A DNA stretch of 64,000 bases from contig NC_134144.1 of NCBI RefSeq assembly GCF_033958435.1, forward strand, positions 9,604,010 through 9,668,009, written 5' to 3'. The notes under the pieces are model-generated. The model did not search any database. It had not been told where the DNA came from and saw only the letters and a list, made by a program, of their open reading frames with translations. The position numbers were made by a program, and so were the translations under genes. Below, one piece after another: positions 32,409-44,563 of this stretch (the stretch's first letter is position 1; the number at the start of each line of letters is the position of its first letter). Source of the stretch: Carettochelys insculpta. Lineage: Eukaryota > Chordata > Testudines > Carettochelyidae.

Positions 32409-33979
32409 AATACACACATCATAAATGTTCTTCGTTGTCTCATGTTTTTAATGGACCGTTAGGGTATTGGAAAGGTAGGCTGTGTTGTGGGCCTACAGAA
32501 GACACTGAATGGGGTTCCATTTCCACCAGTGCCATGAACTAATGACCTAGTGGAAGGCTCAACTGTTAAAAAGTTCTGGTTAGGCTGGATGTCTCCTTTT
32601 TGGAAAACATCTACATCGTCATTATCACAAGAATTTAGCCCCTGCAGCTCCCAAGGATTTCAAATACAGACCTAGAAACTTTGAAAATCAGGTCCCAGGT
32701 GTTTCAAGTTGGGCACCTAGTATCAAGAGACACTCCTTCTTTTTTTTTTTTTTTTTTTTTGAAAAAGTGGGTCTTGTGCCTCAGCTTACCCATGTGTAAC
32801 ATGGATATAATACTGTTTTTGTACAACTCCTTGGATTGATGGATGGATGGGTGAATGGAAAGTGTTTTATGGGAGTTGTTGATTTAGTACTTCTTTCTGA
32901 TGTCATATGCTGATCACAACACAAATTCATGTCATGTTTTTAATTGGGATCAACAATAAGCGCTGTATCTTGTTTTAATTGTCTTTTTAAAATTGCATTT
33001 TTACAACTTAAGCAGAAAAAGTACTTCATCTGTCACAGTTAGGTTATGCTTAAAGCATATGCTTGATCACAGCCCTTTGGTAAGGCTTGTTCAACCCTTT
33101 AAGCAGGGTGGATGAGCTGGTTATTTTAGCTCATGGTCAAGAATTGCTAATGTTTCATGGGACGCTTTAGAAAGTGTTCTTTAGTGAAGTTCTGCTGATT
33201 CAGCCTGTATCTTGCTTTCTGACTTTTGTTTTTCTCCCCCTGTATCTCACAATGAAGAATGCTTGGGTGATAATGAGAAGTTTCTTGCTTTGAATTAATC
33301 TGCTCCTGCTGCTAATTGCTGATTGGGGGTCTTGCAAACCTTTATACACAGATCTCCTCAATGAGTTCAGCGGGCTATTTACATGAGTTGCGATATTCAG
33401 TATAAATCCCTTCACATCCTCATCTTTTGCAGCCTCACAGACGTCTCCACAGCAATGTATTGTAATGTCAGAGGGACCGCAATATGACAGTATGAAGCAG
33501 AAGCACACGAATGCTTCAGCAACAAAGATTCCATGCCCATGTTCTTAGTAACGAATACGAGAGAAGAGAGGAAATACTGAAATATGAGTCATAAGGACAA
33601 TTTGCTTTTAGAAAGTTTGTGTCCTTCCAGGCTTCCAATAATTGTCAGTGGATGGTTTGATGTGGTCTTTGAGCAGGCTTTTTTCTCTGCATCGAATTAG
33701 AAACTTATCACATGTTGTCACTACCGTAGTATCTGAGCACCTTACAAGTGTTAGAACTGGACTGTGCTAGGAAATGGAGCTCTCCCAGCAACACGTCTTA
33801 GGTGCCCACCTTGAGAGACCTTCACCTCATTTTTCAGAGATGTTGAGAAGCACCTGCAATTCCAACCAAAGTCTAAGGGAGCTGTGGATACTCAGCAATC
33901 TGTTCTCACTGGTGTCAGAGCGGGCCACCTAATTATACCTAATCCAAATCCTTTCTCTTAATAGAATATCAGAGCATAA
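32409..33979. other. Intron 2 sequence with poly-T (32740-32760) and GGAT repeat (32836-32850)
   Basis: TTGATGGATGGATGGATGGG is a short tetranucleotide microsatellite. No gene is seen. Confidence 0.5.
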
Positions 33980-34203
33980 CAAAAAAACAGTCCAGTAGCA
34001 CTTTAAAAACTAACAAATTAATTTATTAGGTGACGGGCTTTCGTGGGACAGACCCACTTCTGTCTGTCCCACGAAAGCTGAAAGTAGGTCTGTCCCAGGA
34101 AAGCTCATCACTTAATAAATTGTTTGTTAGTCTTTAAAGTGCTGCTTGACTGCTTTTTTGTTTTGATAGTATATAGACTAGCACGGCTTTCTCTCTGTTA
34201 CTA
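33980..34203 (+). mobile_element. Retroposon family A, foldback copy
   Basis: Antisense half (AGTAGCACTTTAAAAACTAA ... CGTGGGACAGACCCACTTC) followed by sense half (TGTCTGTCCCACGAAAGCTG ... TTTAAAGTGCTGC ... CTCTCTGTTACTA). The sense half shows a small internal duplication at about 34070-34100. Confidence 0.7.
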
Positions 34204-34204
34204 T

Positions 34205-34565
34205 AAGAACATAAGAATGGCCATTACTGGGTCAGACCATAGGTCCATCTAGCCCAGCATCCCATCTGCCAACAATGACCAGTGTCAGGTGTCCCAGACA
34301 GGGTGGACCGAAGACAATAATCAAGCAACTTGACTCCTGCCATCCATCTCCAGCCTCTCACAAACAGAGGCAGGGACACCGTTCCTACCCGCTGGCTAAT
34401 AGCCTTTTATGGACCTAACCTCGACGAATTTATCTAACTCTTCTTTGAACTCTCTTATAGCCCTACCTTCACAGCCTCCTCTGGCAAGGAGTTCCCCAGG
34501 TTGACCATGCGCTGTGTGAAAAAGAACTTTCTTTTATTAGTTTTAACTAGTCTTCCCTGTTGGTG
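34205..34565 (-). mobile_element. CR1-like LINE 3' end (subfamily ending in GTTCTTATG)
   Basis: AAGAACATAAGAATGGCCAT TACTGGGTCAGACC and GGTCCATCTAGCCCAGCATC are the reverse complement of a widespread reptile LINE 3' end. Also at 47.1 and 53.0 kb. Confidence 0.7.
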
Positions 34566-35630
34566 AGGTGGTGTTTATTGTTTGCCATTGTAGGTCTCAT
34601 AGTGCGATATGCTTGTATGTGCCAATTCAGTGCTCGTTGTCTGACCTTGGTATGCCCGTTTGGTGCCCGCTGTTAGTAGATGGTTAGCTTGTGCTCATTC
34701 AGTCAGCAATAGATAATGGGTGTTGTCATGTGAGGGGTGTCTTGTGTGCAAATAAATGTCGTTATGCAAATTGATGGTGTGCATCTGTATGAAAGATGTA
34801 ATATTGAATGATGTGCTCAAGCAATTGTCTAGATCAAGGCTGTCTTGCAGAACTGTCCAAATGAAAAATATTGCTGGAAAACTACAGGGTTGACTCTCTT
34901 TCAAAGTGAACAAGAAAAGTCAAACATCTGATCCACAGAGACAATGGGAAGCATTCCCTACAAAAGAAAATGTGTTTGCTCGTTTGCCAGGACCAACTCC
35001 AAATGAGAGTGAGGTTGATATTGCCCCCAACAGAGTTGAGAGGCAGAGCTGTCATCTTGCTCCTCTCATTTCTTTACTTGACCATTAACAGTAGAGCTTG
35101 AGATTTATCTTTATGCCCTGAAACATATCACAGTCTGACAACCACCTAAGCCAACACTTCTGAACCCACTCCATCTGTTTATGGTATCAGCTGTATCTGG
35201 GGTAAACACACAACATCCCAGGATTCAGGGTGTAAATAAGCAAAGAGGTGATTTTCCAGTTTGTCGTTGTTTGTGTTATGTCAGGTCAAACTTCAAAGGG
35301 GACCTCAGGTTTTGAGTGCCCGGCTATGAGACAAGTAAGAATGGATTGCTGGGTACCCACAGCTCTCTGTGGTTTTAGTTGCAGTTATAGGTGCTAGCCA
35401 GTACCTCTGAAAATTGGGTGTGTCAATTTTGGATGCCAGAAATTAGCAGACATTTTTGAAATTTGGACAAAAATGCTGAATTATCCACTTACATTCTCTT
35501 ATTTACAAAGCATATGAAAAAGTTCACCTTCTAAAACTGCTCTCATCTGAGAAGTGGTTAAATAACTCCCTTCTTGCACCCTATTAAACCTCCCCAGCAA
35601 AGGATATTATTTTCTTCTTTCTTTTCCCAG
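34566..35630. other. End of intron 2, nothing recognised
   Basis: Ends with a strong pyrimidine tract TTTTCTTCTTTCTTTTCCCAG before exon 3. Confidence 0.5.
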
Positions 35631-35776
35631 GTTGTCAGCGCTCTATAGGCTTGTCCCATGGAAAAGCCAAGGTGTGCAGTTACAGTGGATGGTATTACTG
35701 TAGCACTTGCCATGTGGATGACAGCTTTCTAATCCCTGCACGGCTGGTTCATAACTGGGACACTTCGAAGTACAAG
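35631..35776 (+). CDS. PLEKHM3: PLEKHM3 third coding exon, start of Cys-rich region (residues 514-562)
   Basis: Acceptor CTTTTCCCAG at 35630; the split codon G|GT gives Gly514, then [15 protein letters not shown]. Together with Cys512 from the previous exon this makes C-x2-C (512/515), Cys529 and C-x2-C-H (537/540/541). This is the beginning of the zinc-binding Rubicon-homology-type C-terminal domain shared by the PLEKHM and Rubicon families, known to mediate Rab7-type interactions in relatives. The final codons read HNWDTSKYK and the donor is CAAG|GTAATC, phase 0. Every cysteine expected in this part is present, so the exon looks functional. Confidence 0.94.
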
Positions 35777-36168
35777 GTAATCTTCACGTGCATTGGTTTG
35801 AGAAGAAACAAACTGAATGCTGGGTCAATAGAAACAAATGATGCTGAAGTTTAAAGTCTCATTTTACAGCGTGTTAATATTTTCCAATCAGTCACATTCC
35901 TGACTGATTGGATGGAATGGGAAGAGTCGTGCCCAGCAGTTGGAGAGGGAATCAGAGGCCAGAGCTGGACATCATGACTGGAGGTCAGAGCTGGGTTACC
36001 TCCGTCCAAGGACTGGAACCAAGTAGGAGCCAGACTCGGAAGAAGCAGATGCTAGAGCTATCACAGCTGTGGTGGAATGCTTTAAGCAGCCCCTGAACAG
36101 CTGCTGGGCTTAAGAGTTGCTCAGATGATTCTTCCCACCCATCAGGCTGTGTAGCCAATCGTTTAGCC

Positions 36169-36477
36169 CGGGAGTGAGCAAGTGGTTTGTGTGGGGCCCC
36201 ACTTTTCATCCCTGCAATTAGCAGGGCCCCCCAACCTGCCTAATGTCATCCAAGCTGGTGGGAAATTTGGTTATGTTCATATTTAAAAAAAAGCCCCCTT
36301 TTCGGCTCCTGTAAGAGAAGAAGATTTTAGCATGTAAAAACTTTATAAATCAGGGTATAAGTGTGAATAGGCAGACATAAAAACAGCAGCGGAGTTCAAC
36401 ATTTTTCACGAGATGGAAGTGCCTGAGACCCAGCTGCCCATCGTGCTGCTCCCCCCTTACAAAATTGTGCACCCCTG
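36169..36477. mobile_element. hAT-type non-autonomous element
   Basis: CGGGAGTGAGCAAGTGG and AAATTGTGCACCCCTG ends. Flanks GTTTAGCC (36161-36168) and ATTTAGCT (36478-36485) match at 6 of 8. Confidence 0.65.
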
Positions 36478-38269
36478 ATTTAGCTGACAAGAAGGCTAGC
36501 CGTGCTCATTAAGTTGCCCAGAAACTGGCTGTGCTGCACGCCATGATTCCTGACATTTCGTGTGTCCCCACTACCTAATCTATTGCCCCTCAATGGTACA
36601 TTTTCAAATATGCAGAAGTCCTCTTACTATCTCTTCCTTGTTTTGGCCTCATGGTGCTCCACATGACCCACTCCTGCTGCAGTCCTTCATGAGGCAGGGG
36701 TTCTTCCTTATTTTCTCCCATGGCCCTAATCTTTGCAGTCTTCACGGACTGGGCCTCGACTGTCTCAGACATTGCCTCTTTCTCCGCAGCTACAAGAGCT
36801 GTGATTATCAGGCACTCTACAGTTGATGTATCCCACAAGGACATTTTGGAGATCAGGGGCTTTTTTGTAGTGAGGGGCGCTGATGCTATGGAATTCCATC
36901 TTGTTGGAAATCAGAGTGATAAAAATCAGAAACACTTCCCTAGGCGTGAGCAACAGAAATAATGTAAAGAGAGAGGATTGCACATTCAGTCACAGTAGGA
37001 GGATGAGGTGGAAGATACGTACAGACACCTGCTTAGACTGGATTTCACCTCTTTTTAAAAAAAAGCTCCTTAGGAGCTATGAGTGTATGGCTGGGTATGT
37101 AAATATGAATGAATGGAAAGACAAACAGATATGTCATCACCATGAGGTTCCGATGATTCTACTGGCACTTCGGTCAATGACAAAGCTCTTCCACTTCCGT
37201 CTGTTTCTGGCAAATCTTTCACTGGTTTCCCACCCGTGCCCCAGGTTTTCAGTTTGGCTTCCGCAGCTCTTTGCCATGTTGTTTTCAGGTTCTCTCATTT
37301 TTGCTTGTCTTCAAACGTCCATCTTATTGCTACTTGGGTGATGGAATCAGTTTCCATGGTCAATCCATCTCCAGTGCCTGCCAACAGTGGTGTTCATCTC
37401 TTAGAGACAGATATGTGCTTCTATCTATTTTATACATCTTAGCATGTTTTACAAAGAGCACTGAAGAAACTGTGCATAGAACACAGTGACAAGTCCATTG
37501 TTGGCCCCTTAGGGGTGTTGCGCTTCTTGCTGGATTTTCACTGTGTGCCTTAGAGATTCACAATGGCCCTTCTGCCACCTTGGCTCTCCACTCACCGAGC
37601 TATGCTCATCGTAGGCAAGTCACTGGGGATGCGGGGAGTGATCAAGACCACTTCAGAAGGTTCTGTCCTTTCACAAGGGCGGCTCTCTAAGGGAAAGGTC
37701 GCAGGAGCCCAGGCCCACCCACTGCTCTGGACTCTGGGCCAGGGACCCTCGATGGAAGGCAGCTGACAGGGTTTTTCCTCTGTCCCAAACACAGCAGCCT
37801 TTCCCTGAGCAACTTCTCCCACCATTTCCCTCTAGTACCTTCTCCATTGTACCTAACTGAGTCGGGGCTCTCTTCTAAACCTCAGTCCTCCAGCCTCTCT
37901 TCCTGGTCTTCTCCTCTTCTCCTTCCTCCCTTTCTGCCTTGGCAGAAACCTTTTATAACGAGCCAGGAGGCCTTAACTAGCAGCAGGTATCTAAACAGCC
38001 TTTTTCTGCCAACTGAGTCTTAACAAGCCCCAGCTGCCTGCCTGGGCTGCAGGACCACAGTCTCTGTGAGCCTAGGTGGGGAATAAAAAGGCACTGACCC
38101 AGCTCCCAGTATATTTGCCTTCCACCAGGCTCCTGTAGCATGTGGCCACAGCAGGCATTTCCACTGGATCTTTTCGTAGAGTTAACTTTGTTGTTTTGGC
38201 ATTGGAGGGGCAGCATGCAAAAACAGTAACAGAGGAAAGTAGATCGTACTAAAGCTTCATGCATAACGG
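36478..38269. other. Intron 3 sequence, nothing recognised
   Basis: Several overlapping ORFs of 60-150 codons at 36.6-37.5 kb; none shows a family motif or consistent start. Confidence 0.4.
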
Positions 38270-38660
38270 ATACTATAAAAAAGGCTTTTTGATGTTTTAC
38301 GCCTGAGAATATTATTATTATGGGTTATTTGAAAAGGAAATAAAAGAACTGGTAAGTGCCTTGTTAGGGGGAAAAAGCAGGCTGTCTTCAAGAAGGAAAT
38401 TTATCAAAAGACAGAGATTATTAAAGGAAACCAGAGCCCGCTATTAGGAAAATGATAATCTGGTGCCAAATAATATCAGATTTTTCAGGAGTTAATTTGC
38501 TTAGTTTTATCATAGGCTGCATAAAAAGCACAAGCAAAGTCAGTACAAAACCAAAATTTCATACAATGACTTGTTTATACTGAAATATAAAGACAATATT
38601 TATATTCTAATCAGTTTATTTTATAATTATAAAGTAAAAATGAGAAGCGAGTAATTTTTC
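38270..38660. other. AT-rich repeat-free block, candidate conserved non-coding element
   Basis: ATTATTATTATGGGTTATTT, GATTATTAAAGGAAACC and GGAGTTAATTTGCTTAG lie in unique-looking sequence. Confidence 0.25.
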
Positions 38661-38864
38661 AGTAATATTGTGCTAAGACGTGTATGTTTCTGTCTGATTT
38701 TGTGTGCAAGCACTTCTTAAGTGAGGTGTAACTTAGGGATATGCAAGACGATCCGGTGCCTGAAAAGGGCACAATTGTCTGGAAAAGTTGAGGACTACAG
38801 AGATACTGGAACTAAAAGCAGGTCAGGGAAGAAGTCCCAGGGGTTTGATTTCATGCATGTAGTA

Positions 38865-39030
38865 GGGACGTGCAAAATCGAACTATCTGGGGTCAGTAGC
38901 CAACCCTTATACTCTTCAATATCATGAGCAGTAAGGGAGGTCAGGTAAGTCAATTGTAGATAGGTCAATTTTAGTTACGCAATTGCCATAGCTAGAATTA
39001 CTTATCTGCAATCAATTTTAATGTGTAGCA
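38865..39030 (-). mobile_element. MITE family M2 fragment
   Basis: GGGACGTGCAAAATCGAAC, TATCATGAGCAGTAAGGGAG and CAATTGCCATAGCTAGAATT are shared with 46.7 and 51.2 kb. Confidence 0.6.
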
Positions 39031-39724
39031 TAGGCCTGGCCTGAGAGATGATCCTTACTGTAACTCTTCACAGTGAATAATCTCGTTAATAAAAAATATC
39101 ACCCACAATGCCAAGCAGAGGCTGTAGGTTAGTGACTCTGCAGAATGCAGTGTATATTTTTAAACCCAGGGGATACTCTAAGCTGAATTAAGGGTCATGG
39201 TTTCACAGACGTCTATGGCTTAGAAGCTGTGCTAAACATCTCGCTCATCTCTCAGCTTTAAATATTTAAACAAAAAAAAAAGTGCACACCGCGGACACTG
39301 TGCTGTCAAAACTGAGGAATGGAAAACACACCATATCAATAGCAATCTGGGGAGTTTGAGAAAAGGACAAAATTCTACAGACCCCAAGTGTTTAAAATGC
39401 ACGCACCACTTCCGAAAAGCTTGGTGGCCGTCATTGTTTTTATGATGATAGCGAAACGAATCTGGCGGTAGACGAGAGAGAGTAGTACAGCTATGCTAAA
39501 CTTCGCACTGCTTTTGTGCAGTTCAGTTTAGCATTACAGCACGCCAGAGAGCTACCATACCTGTAGTAAGCATCACTCCTCTTGTAGACAGGAGGGGTGG
39601 AAGGGAGCAGTGAGTCACTCAGCACCACGTGAGAACTCGGTATCACAGCTCAGATTGGAACCGAAGGGGGTCTCACTCCAAATCCTGAGTATGGCTCACT
39701 AGCATACACACTTTGGCCCTCATT
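39031..39724. other. Intron 3 sequence, nothing recognised
   Basis: No supported features. Confidence 0.45.
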
Positions 39725-39926
39725 AGGGATGTTAACTGTTAATCGGTAAGCTTTACCCTAAGTGCCCCAGCCGGAGCAGCCCTCTTCTGCAGTGGTCCAC
39801 GGCGTGCCTCAGTCAGGTGTACTCCAGCTCAGCCGGAGCCTCTGTCATTTGCAGCAGACTCAGCCCATAAGTGCTGTGGACTTAACATTTAACCAGTTAA
39901 CCAATTAAACAGGATTTTACATCCCT
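39725..39926. mobile_element. MITE family C
   Basis: AGGGATGTTAACTGTTAATC at the left and AAACAGGATTTTACATCCCT at the right, with AACCAGTTAACCAATTAAAC next to the right end. Confidence 0.7.
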
Positions 39927-40727
39927 CGTCCTCATCAGCCCAGCATTCAAACATGTGCTGAAGTGCTTTGCTGTATGGAGGCCTGTGAATGTGCGAGTAC
40001 ATGGTCTCCCATCACGCAACCTAATGTCCTTATCCCCAGGGGCTCGGTGGTTTTTTTTTTTTTTTTTTTGGAGAGTAGTCTTCCCCGATGAATCAATATT
40101 GAAATCATGGTAAATTCCACTTGCCTGCTCGCTGCCTCAGGGCAGAAGTAGGAATGGGCCAGCCATTATATTTTATTTTGCTCCTTGGGCGCATTCCTCA
40201 GTAATGCACCCATGGGTGCACGCGCGTGCACACACACGCACGCATGCACGTTAGAAGATTTTGAAAGGTTGCAAAGCCAAGCGCTCAGAAGTTAGGAAAA
40301 AGCCTGTGCAACCTTCATTCAGCCCTGGAAGTGTGCCTACTTTATAGAGCAATCTTTCATGCCATGATCATGCAGTGTTTCTTCCCAGGATCCCTGCCTC
40401 GGTGACTGTACAGAATGGACAATTAGTTCGTAAATCAACCAAAACTGGATGGATTTCCATGGGGATGACAAAAGGCATAGCCTTGCCACAAAAGTTACCC
40501 CTCCTCCAGATTTTTTGTGTCTGCTCCAAAACGTAGAGGTGTTAGCAGTGTTCAAAGAAAAACCCTCCAGAGGTTTTTTAGCCCAGGCAAAACAATATTT
40601 TTTCCCCCAGACACATTCTTGGAAGTGGCTGAATTGTTTTGGATGAAATTTTCCAAAAAGTTCGGCCTTAGATAGGGCAACTGGCAAGTCAGTTCTCAGC
40701 CCAAATGGTTAACATCTGACAAAGTTA
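39927..40727. other. Intron 3 sequence with poly-T (40050-40069) and CA/CG microsatellite (40217-40250)
   Basis: GCACGCGCGTGCACACACAC GCACGCATGCACG is a mixed dinucleotide tract. No gene seen. Confidence 0.5.
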
Positions 40728-40975
40728 AGGCAGGTCTACACAAGACCTGAAAGTCAATCTTAGATACACAGTTGCTTAGCTGGAATCAACATGTCTACAG
40801 TAGATTTATCAGGCCATCCTCACAGAGGGAAGCTGACCTTCCACTGACCTCCCTTACTCCTCACGAGAATTAGGAGTACCAGGATCGACTGTTGAGTCCT
40901 GATGGTTTGGTTTAATGTGTCCCCACTAGGCTCACTAAAGCAAACCCTGAAGATCGACCCAAACCAGGTCACCTT
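40728..40975 (+). mobile_element. MITE family M2
   Basis: AAGGCAGGTCTACACAAGAC, TTAGATACACAGTTGCTTAG and ACCAGGATCGACTG. The right end is not sharply defined. Confidence 0.55.
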
Positions 40976-41289
40976 CCCGGTCGTGCCAACATGCCCTAAG
41001 AAACATTTTTTGCATCTGAAATATCTGCGTGGATTATACAGTAGAGAGAGGGCATCACAGCCCACATGTGACTGATGACAGAAAGAGGAGATGGAGATGG
41101 AGAGAAAGGAAGATTGAGGGTAATGTCAGGCCTGTGTGTTTTACAGCAGCAGATGTGCTTTGTTCCCATTGAACGATATAATGAAGATAGAAATAAGGCA
41201 AAAAAATTGCAATATCTAATATAAAGGAGCAAAACTATCAGATTCCAAAAGCACTTCCCTTAAACCTGATCAGATATTTAATGGGCTAA

Positions 41290-41480
41290 GAAACAAAGGA
41301 TGGTCTCATGATTCAGGGACTGTTCTGGGACTCAGGAGCCTAGATTTAATTGTCATTTCTGCCTCAGATTTCCTGTGTGACCTTGGGCAAGTCACATGCT
41401 CTCCTAGTTCCCCATCTATAAATTGAGGATGATGATACCGCCTACCTTGGTGAAGTGTTGTGAGGAGAACTTAACACACT
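41290..41480 (+). repeat. MIR-like ancient SINE
   Basis: TGTGTGACCTTGGGCAAGTC ACATGCTCTCC followed by TCTATAAATTGAGGATGATG is the MIR core and tail. Confidence 0.8.
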
Positions 41481-41880
41481 GGAGCCGCTCAGCTACTCCG
41501 GGGGTATGCATAATTACAGAGAACTCAACCCCACAGGAATCCCAGCCAAGTGAACGTTCACAATTGTATGACACTTTTGCAGAGTGAAAACTGAGCTTTT
41601 TTCTCACTGTTACAATAAGAATTAATTTGATTTTCAATTGAAGCCTAAAAACACTGTCCTACCGCTACGCCCTAACTCTACGAACACCGGCTCTCCGTCT
41701 CTCCTGAATCCAGACTGTACAACAATGTGCAGGTTTTCAACTCTACATTTAAAAGTTTAAGTTTAAGTTTAATTTCTCTTCTTTATGGTTGCACTGACAC
41801 CTGCTTAAACTAGAACTGATGGCTTTACCATCCATTTCACCCATGCTACAGGCTCCCATCCCAATAAATAAACGTATGGA

Positions 41881-42000
41881 GAAACACATCTCATAGAGCT
41901 GGAAGGGACCTTGAGAAGTCATTGAGTCCAGTCTCCTGCCCTCTTGGCAGCACCAAGCACCATCCTTTTTTTTTTCTTTTTAAATCTAAATGGCCCCCTC
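41881..42000 (-). mobile_element. CR1 LINE 3' tip
   Basis: CATCTCATAGAGCTGGAAGG GACCTTGAGAAGTCATTGAG then CTTGGCAGCACCAAGCACC. Confidence 0.75.
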
Positions 42001-42809
42001 AAGGACTGAGCTCACCACCCTGGACTTAGCAGGTCAGTGCGCAAACCACTGAGTGGCCAATGAGTGGCCTTTGGAAAGGGCATCCAAATAACATAATGTC
42101 TAATATTCAATGTCTGGCCTCCTGGAATAAAAAATAAAGACCCTTAATCTTTCTGTGCCCATATCTAGATGAGCTGATGTATTCCCTCGAAGACATCTGT
42201 ATACCCTGGAAGTTAAATATACCCCTAACTGAGAACTACACTAGCTGGTACCATATACAAGGACATATTTTCCTTGGCCTATCTTGTATTCTGCAGTATG
42301 TGAAGAGAAAAGCCTTTTAAGTATGAAAAGACTATGGTGTAGCCTTTGCCCTTTTATTCACCTCTTGAAAAGGTAGATTTGTTAACCTAATTCATTGGTA
42401 CCTTGCTTCAGTGTAAACACTGGTTTAAGGACCAGAAGGACTAACTGAATTGCGAAACACATCCTTTTTCTGCAGCACATTTTCAAGTGGTTTACTGTTC
42501 ATTTCACATAATCCGGTTTTCTCCCCTTGACAGAATGTAGAAATAAAGAGGTGGGGTGGGTGTGATATTTGACCTTGGAAATGGAGATAACAGTCCTGGG
42601 TAGGGAAAAACGTTCCATTAATTTGCCAGGGGTGCAGTGCCTTATCATGGGTGTATGTGTACAGAACAATGTGATAGAATGTGATAAAGTTCTTGAAAAT
42701 GAAACACACAGATTCATGAATAATAGCAATAATATTAATTAATAATGCCCAGCTCTCATCTGTGCTAGTGTTCAAGAAATTCTGAATGTGGTTCTGACTA
42801 TTCTTTTAG
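42001..42809. other. Intron 3 sequence, nothing recognised
   Basis: A 116-codon minus-strand frame at 42425-42775 has no recognisable character. Confidence 0.4.
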
Positions 42810-43000
42810 GCCGTTTCTACACAGGCCACTTCCTTCAGAAGTGGCATGCTAATACACGGAGCGAAAGATGCTAATGAGGTGCGGATGCAAATTCCCCATG
42901 CCTCATTAGCATAATATCATGTGATTTGGAGCCTGGAAGACCGTTCTTCTGGACCCCAAAACGCCATGTAGAAGCCCATTCCAGAGGCCTCTTCTTCCCA
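42810..43000. repeat. MITE fragment just upstream of exon 4
   Basis: GGCCGTTTCTACACAGGCCA CTTCC begins it, followed by an inverted pair GAAGTGG/CCACTTC and GCTAATGAGGTGCGG/CCTCATTAGC. The right terminus is lost about 95 bp from the acceptor. Confidence 0.5.
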
Positions 43001-43094
43001 ATAGACTCAGACTCCAGCAACGATTGAAAACACATGCAACAGCATGTGAAGGGCAGGAAGAAAGCACGTCTAAGCTACACGCTTTGTTTTTCAG

Positions 43095-43288
43095 GTATCA
43101 AAGCAAGCCAAAGAGTTTCTGGAGTATGTGTACGAGGAGCCATTGATTGACATCCAGCAGGAGAATCCCATGCTGTACAGACATGCTGAGCAACTGGCAA
43201 CTGTAGTCCGTCTGAGGCAGCAGCTAAGATCTCTCCGAGCCTATTTGTTCAGCTGCAGAGCCACGGTGGCTGAAGACCTGCGTAGGAG
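43095..43288 (+). CDS. PLEKHM3: PLEKHM3 fourth coding exon (residues 563-626 plus two bases)
   Basis: Acceptor TTTTTCAG at 43094, phase 0. The translation begins [20 protein letters not shown] and continues [20 protein letters not shown], ending VAEDLRR. This is a helical, strongly conserved portion of the C-terminal domain. It contains one Cys in the FSCRA motif. Donor GGAG|GTGAGA leaves AG for a split Arg codon completed by the next exon. A MITE fragment ends about 95 bp upstream of the acceptor, and an inverted pair of Tigger-like elements lies 350-1600 bp downstream. Confidence 0.94.
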
Positions 43289-43638
43289 GTGAGACTTATG
43301 CATAATATGCCCCACAAGATTCCTGTTGTCCTGCCGCTCCCTTGTTTGCACATGTTCATCCCGCTTTACCTCCTCTTGCTTCCCATGATCCAATTTCTAA
43401 ATCATTGCCCTCCGTGCAAGGCAGCTGCCCTGTAAGTTGTCACCAGCAGCTTTTTTTTATACCAGGCTCTCTCCTGCCATAGGAAAGCCAGTTTCAGTGT
43501 TTCCTGTGGGCTGGCCATGGAGCCTGGGTACCTAAAGTAATTCCTCCCATGGGGGCATGCTGTTTCTCTTCAGTGGTACCTCAGAAGCTGAAACTACACC
43601 ACTATCTCAGGCCATCACTGCAACACTGAAAGCGTACA

Positions 43639-43964
43639 CAGGTTGAACCTCTCTAATCCGGAACCCTCGGGACGTGACCAGTGCTGGGCAAGAGAATTTG
43701 CCAGACCACCGGATGTCGGTATTGTCCATCAGTATTACCAACACTTGCACTGCTTACTGGGCTCTTAGAAGACATTCAGGAGTAAAGTACAGCTAAATAA
43801 CAGCACAGAACACAAGAGCCAGGACTGGTGGCAAGAAACAAAGTTTATGGGACCCCAGGAAACTTGGCCATAGCCATGATAAGACGTCGTCCAGCTAAAT
43901 AAAATCATGCCAGATTACAGATGTTGCCAGATGAGAGTGTTCTGGATTAGAGAGGTTCATCCTG
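43639..43964 (+). mobile_element. Tigger/pogo-like element (family T1), forward
   Basis: CAGGTTGAACCTCTCTAATC CGGAACC left end and GGATTAGAGAGGTTCATCCTG right end. TA follows. About 326 bp and near complete. Confidence 0.85.
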
Positions 43965-44563
43965 TAATTTGGGTACTGTCTGTTCCAATTTTCTGGTAGA
44001 TTTTTTTTTCCTCAAAATAAGGTGGGCAGATTGCAATCCCAGAACAAGTTTATCTTTATCCAAAGTACAACTCAATTTAAACATGCAGCACCTTAGCCTG
44101 CTGTAGCTTCTGCCGATCTTCTGTAAACAGCTCTGAAAGAAAAACAGCCTCTTCTGATCTGACAGCAGATCAACTTAGTTTTTATCCTGGACTGACTGAA
44201 GAGAGGGCTGGAGGTCTGTCTTGGCTCTACCCTTTCTTTTTCTTTCAGCGAGGTGACTGAATCCAGACAAATGCGACTGACTTGTTGGAACATGTATCTG
44301 TATCTCTCAGGTCTGTGACCCGTCTGTCACCTTCCATTAGAAACACTGCTGTTTTTCAATGTTCAACTGACAAAGGGGAAAAAAAATAAATGGAAGGCTG
44401 GCCGCTGCCTAGATTGAGGATGTGTGTTTCTGAGGATGAAGGGGGTTGGTATAATTTTCTGTGGAGGTTGCGCTTGCTCCTTTGTCCCAGGAAGGGAAGT
44501 GAGGTGGTGATAGCATACGTCAGACAGCATATATGTCACTGTCTTCAATAATTATGTCAAGTA

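Noticed and set aside
36560..37341. Cluster of overlapping 70-150 codon ORFs in intron 3
   Set aside because: Frames overlap on both strands, no family motif, no conserved start or splice pattern.
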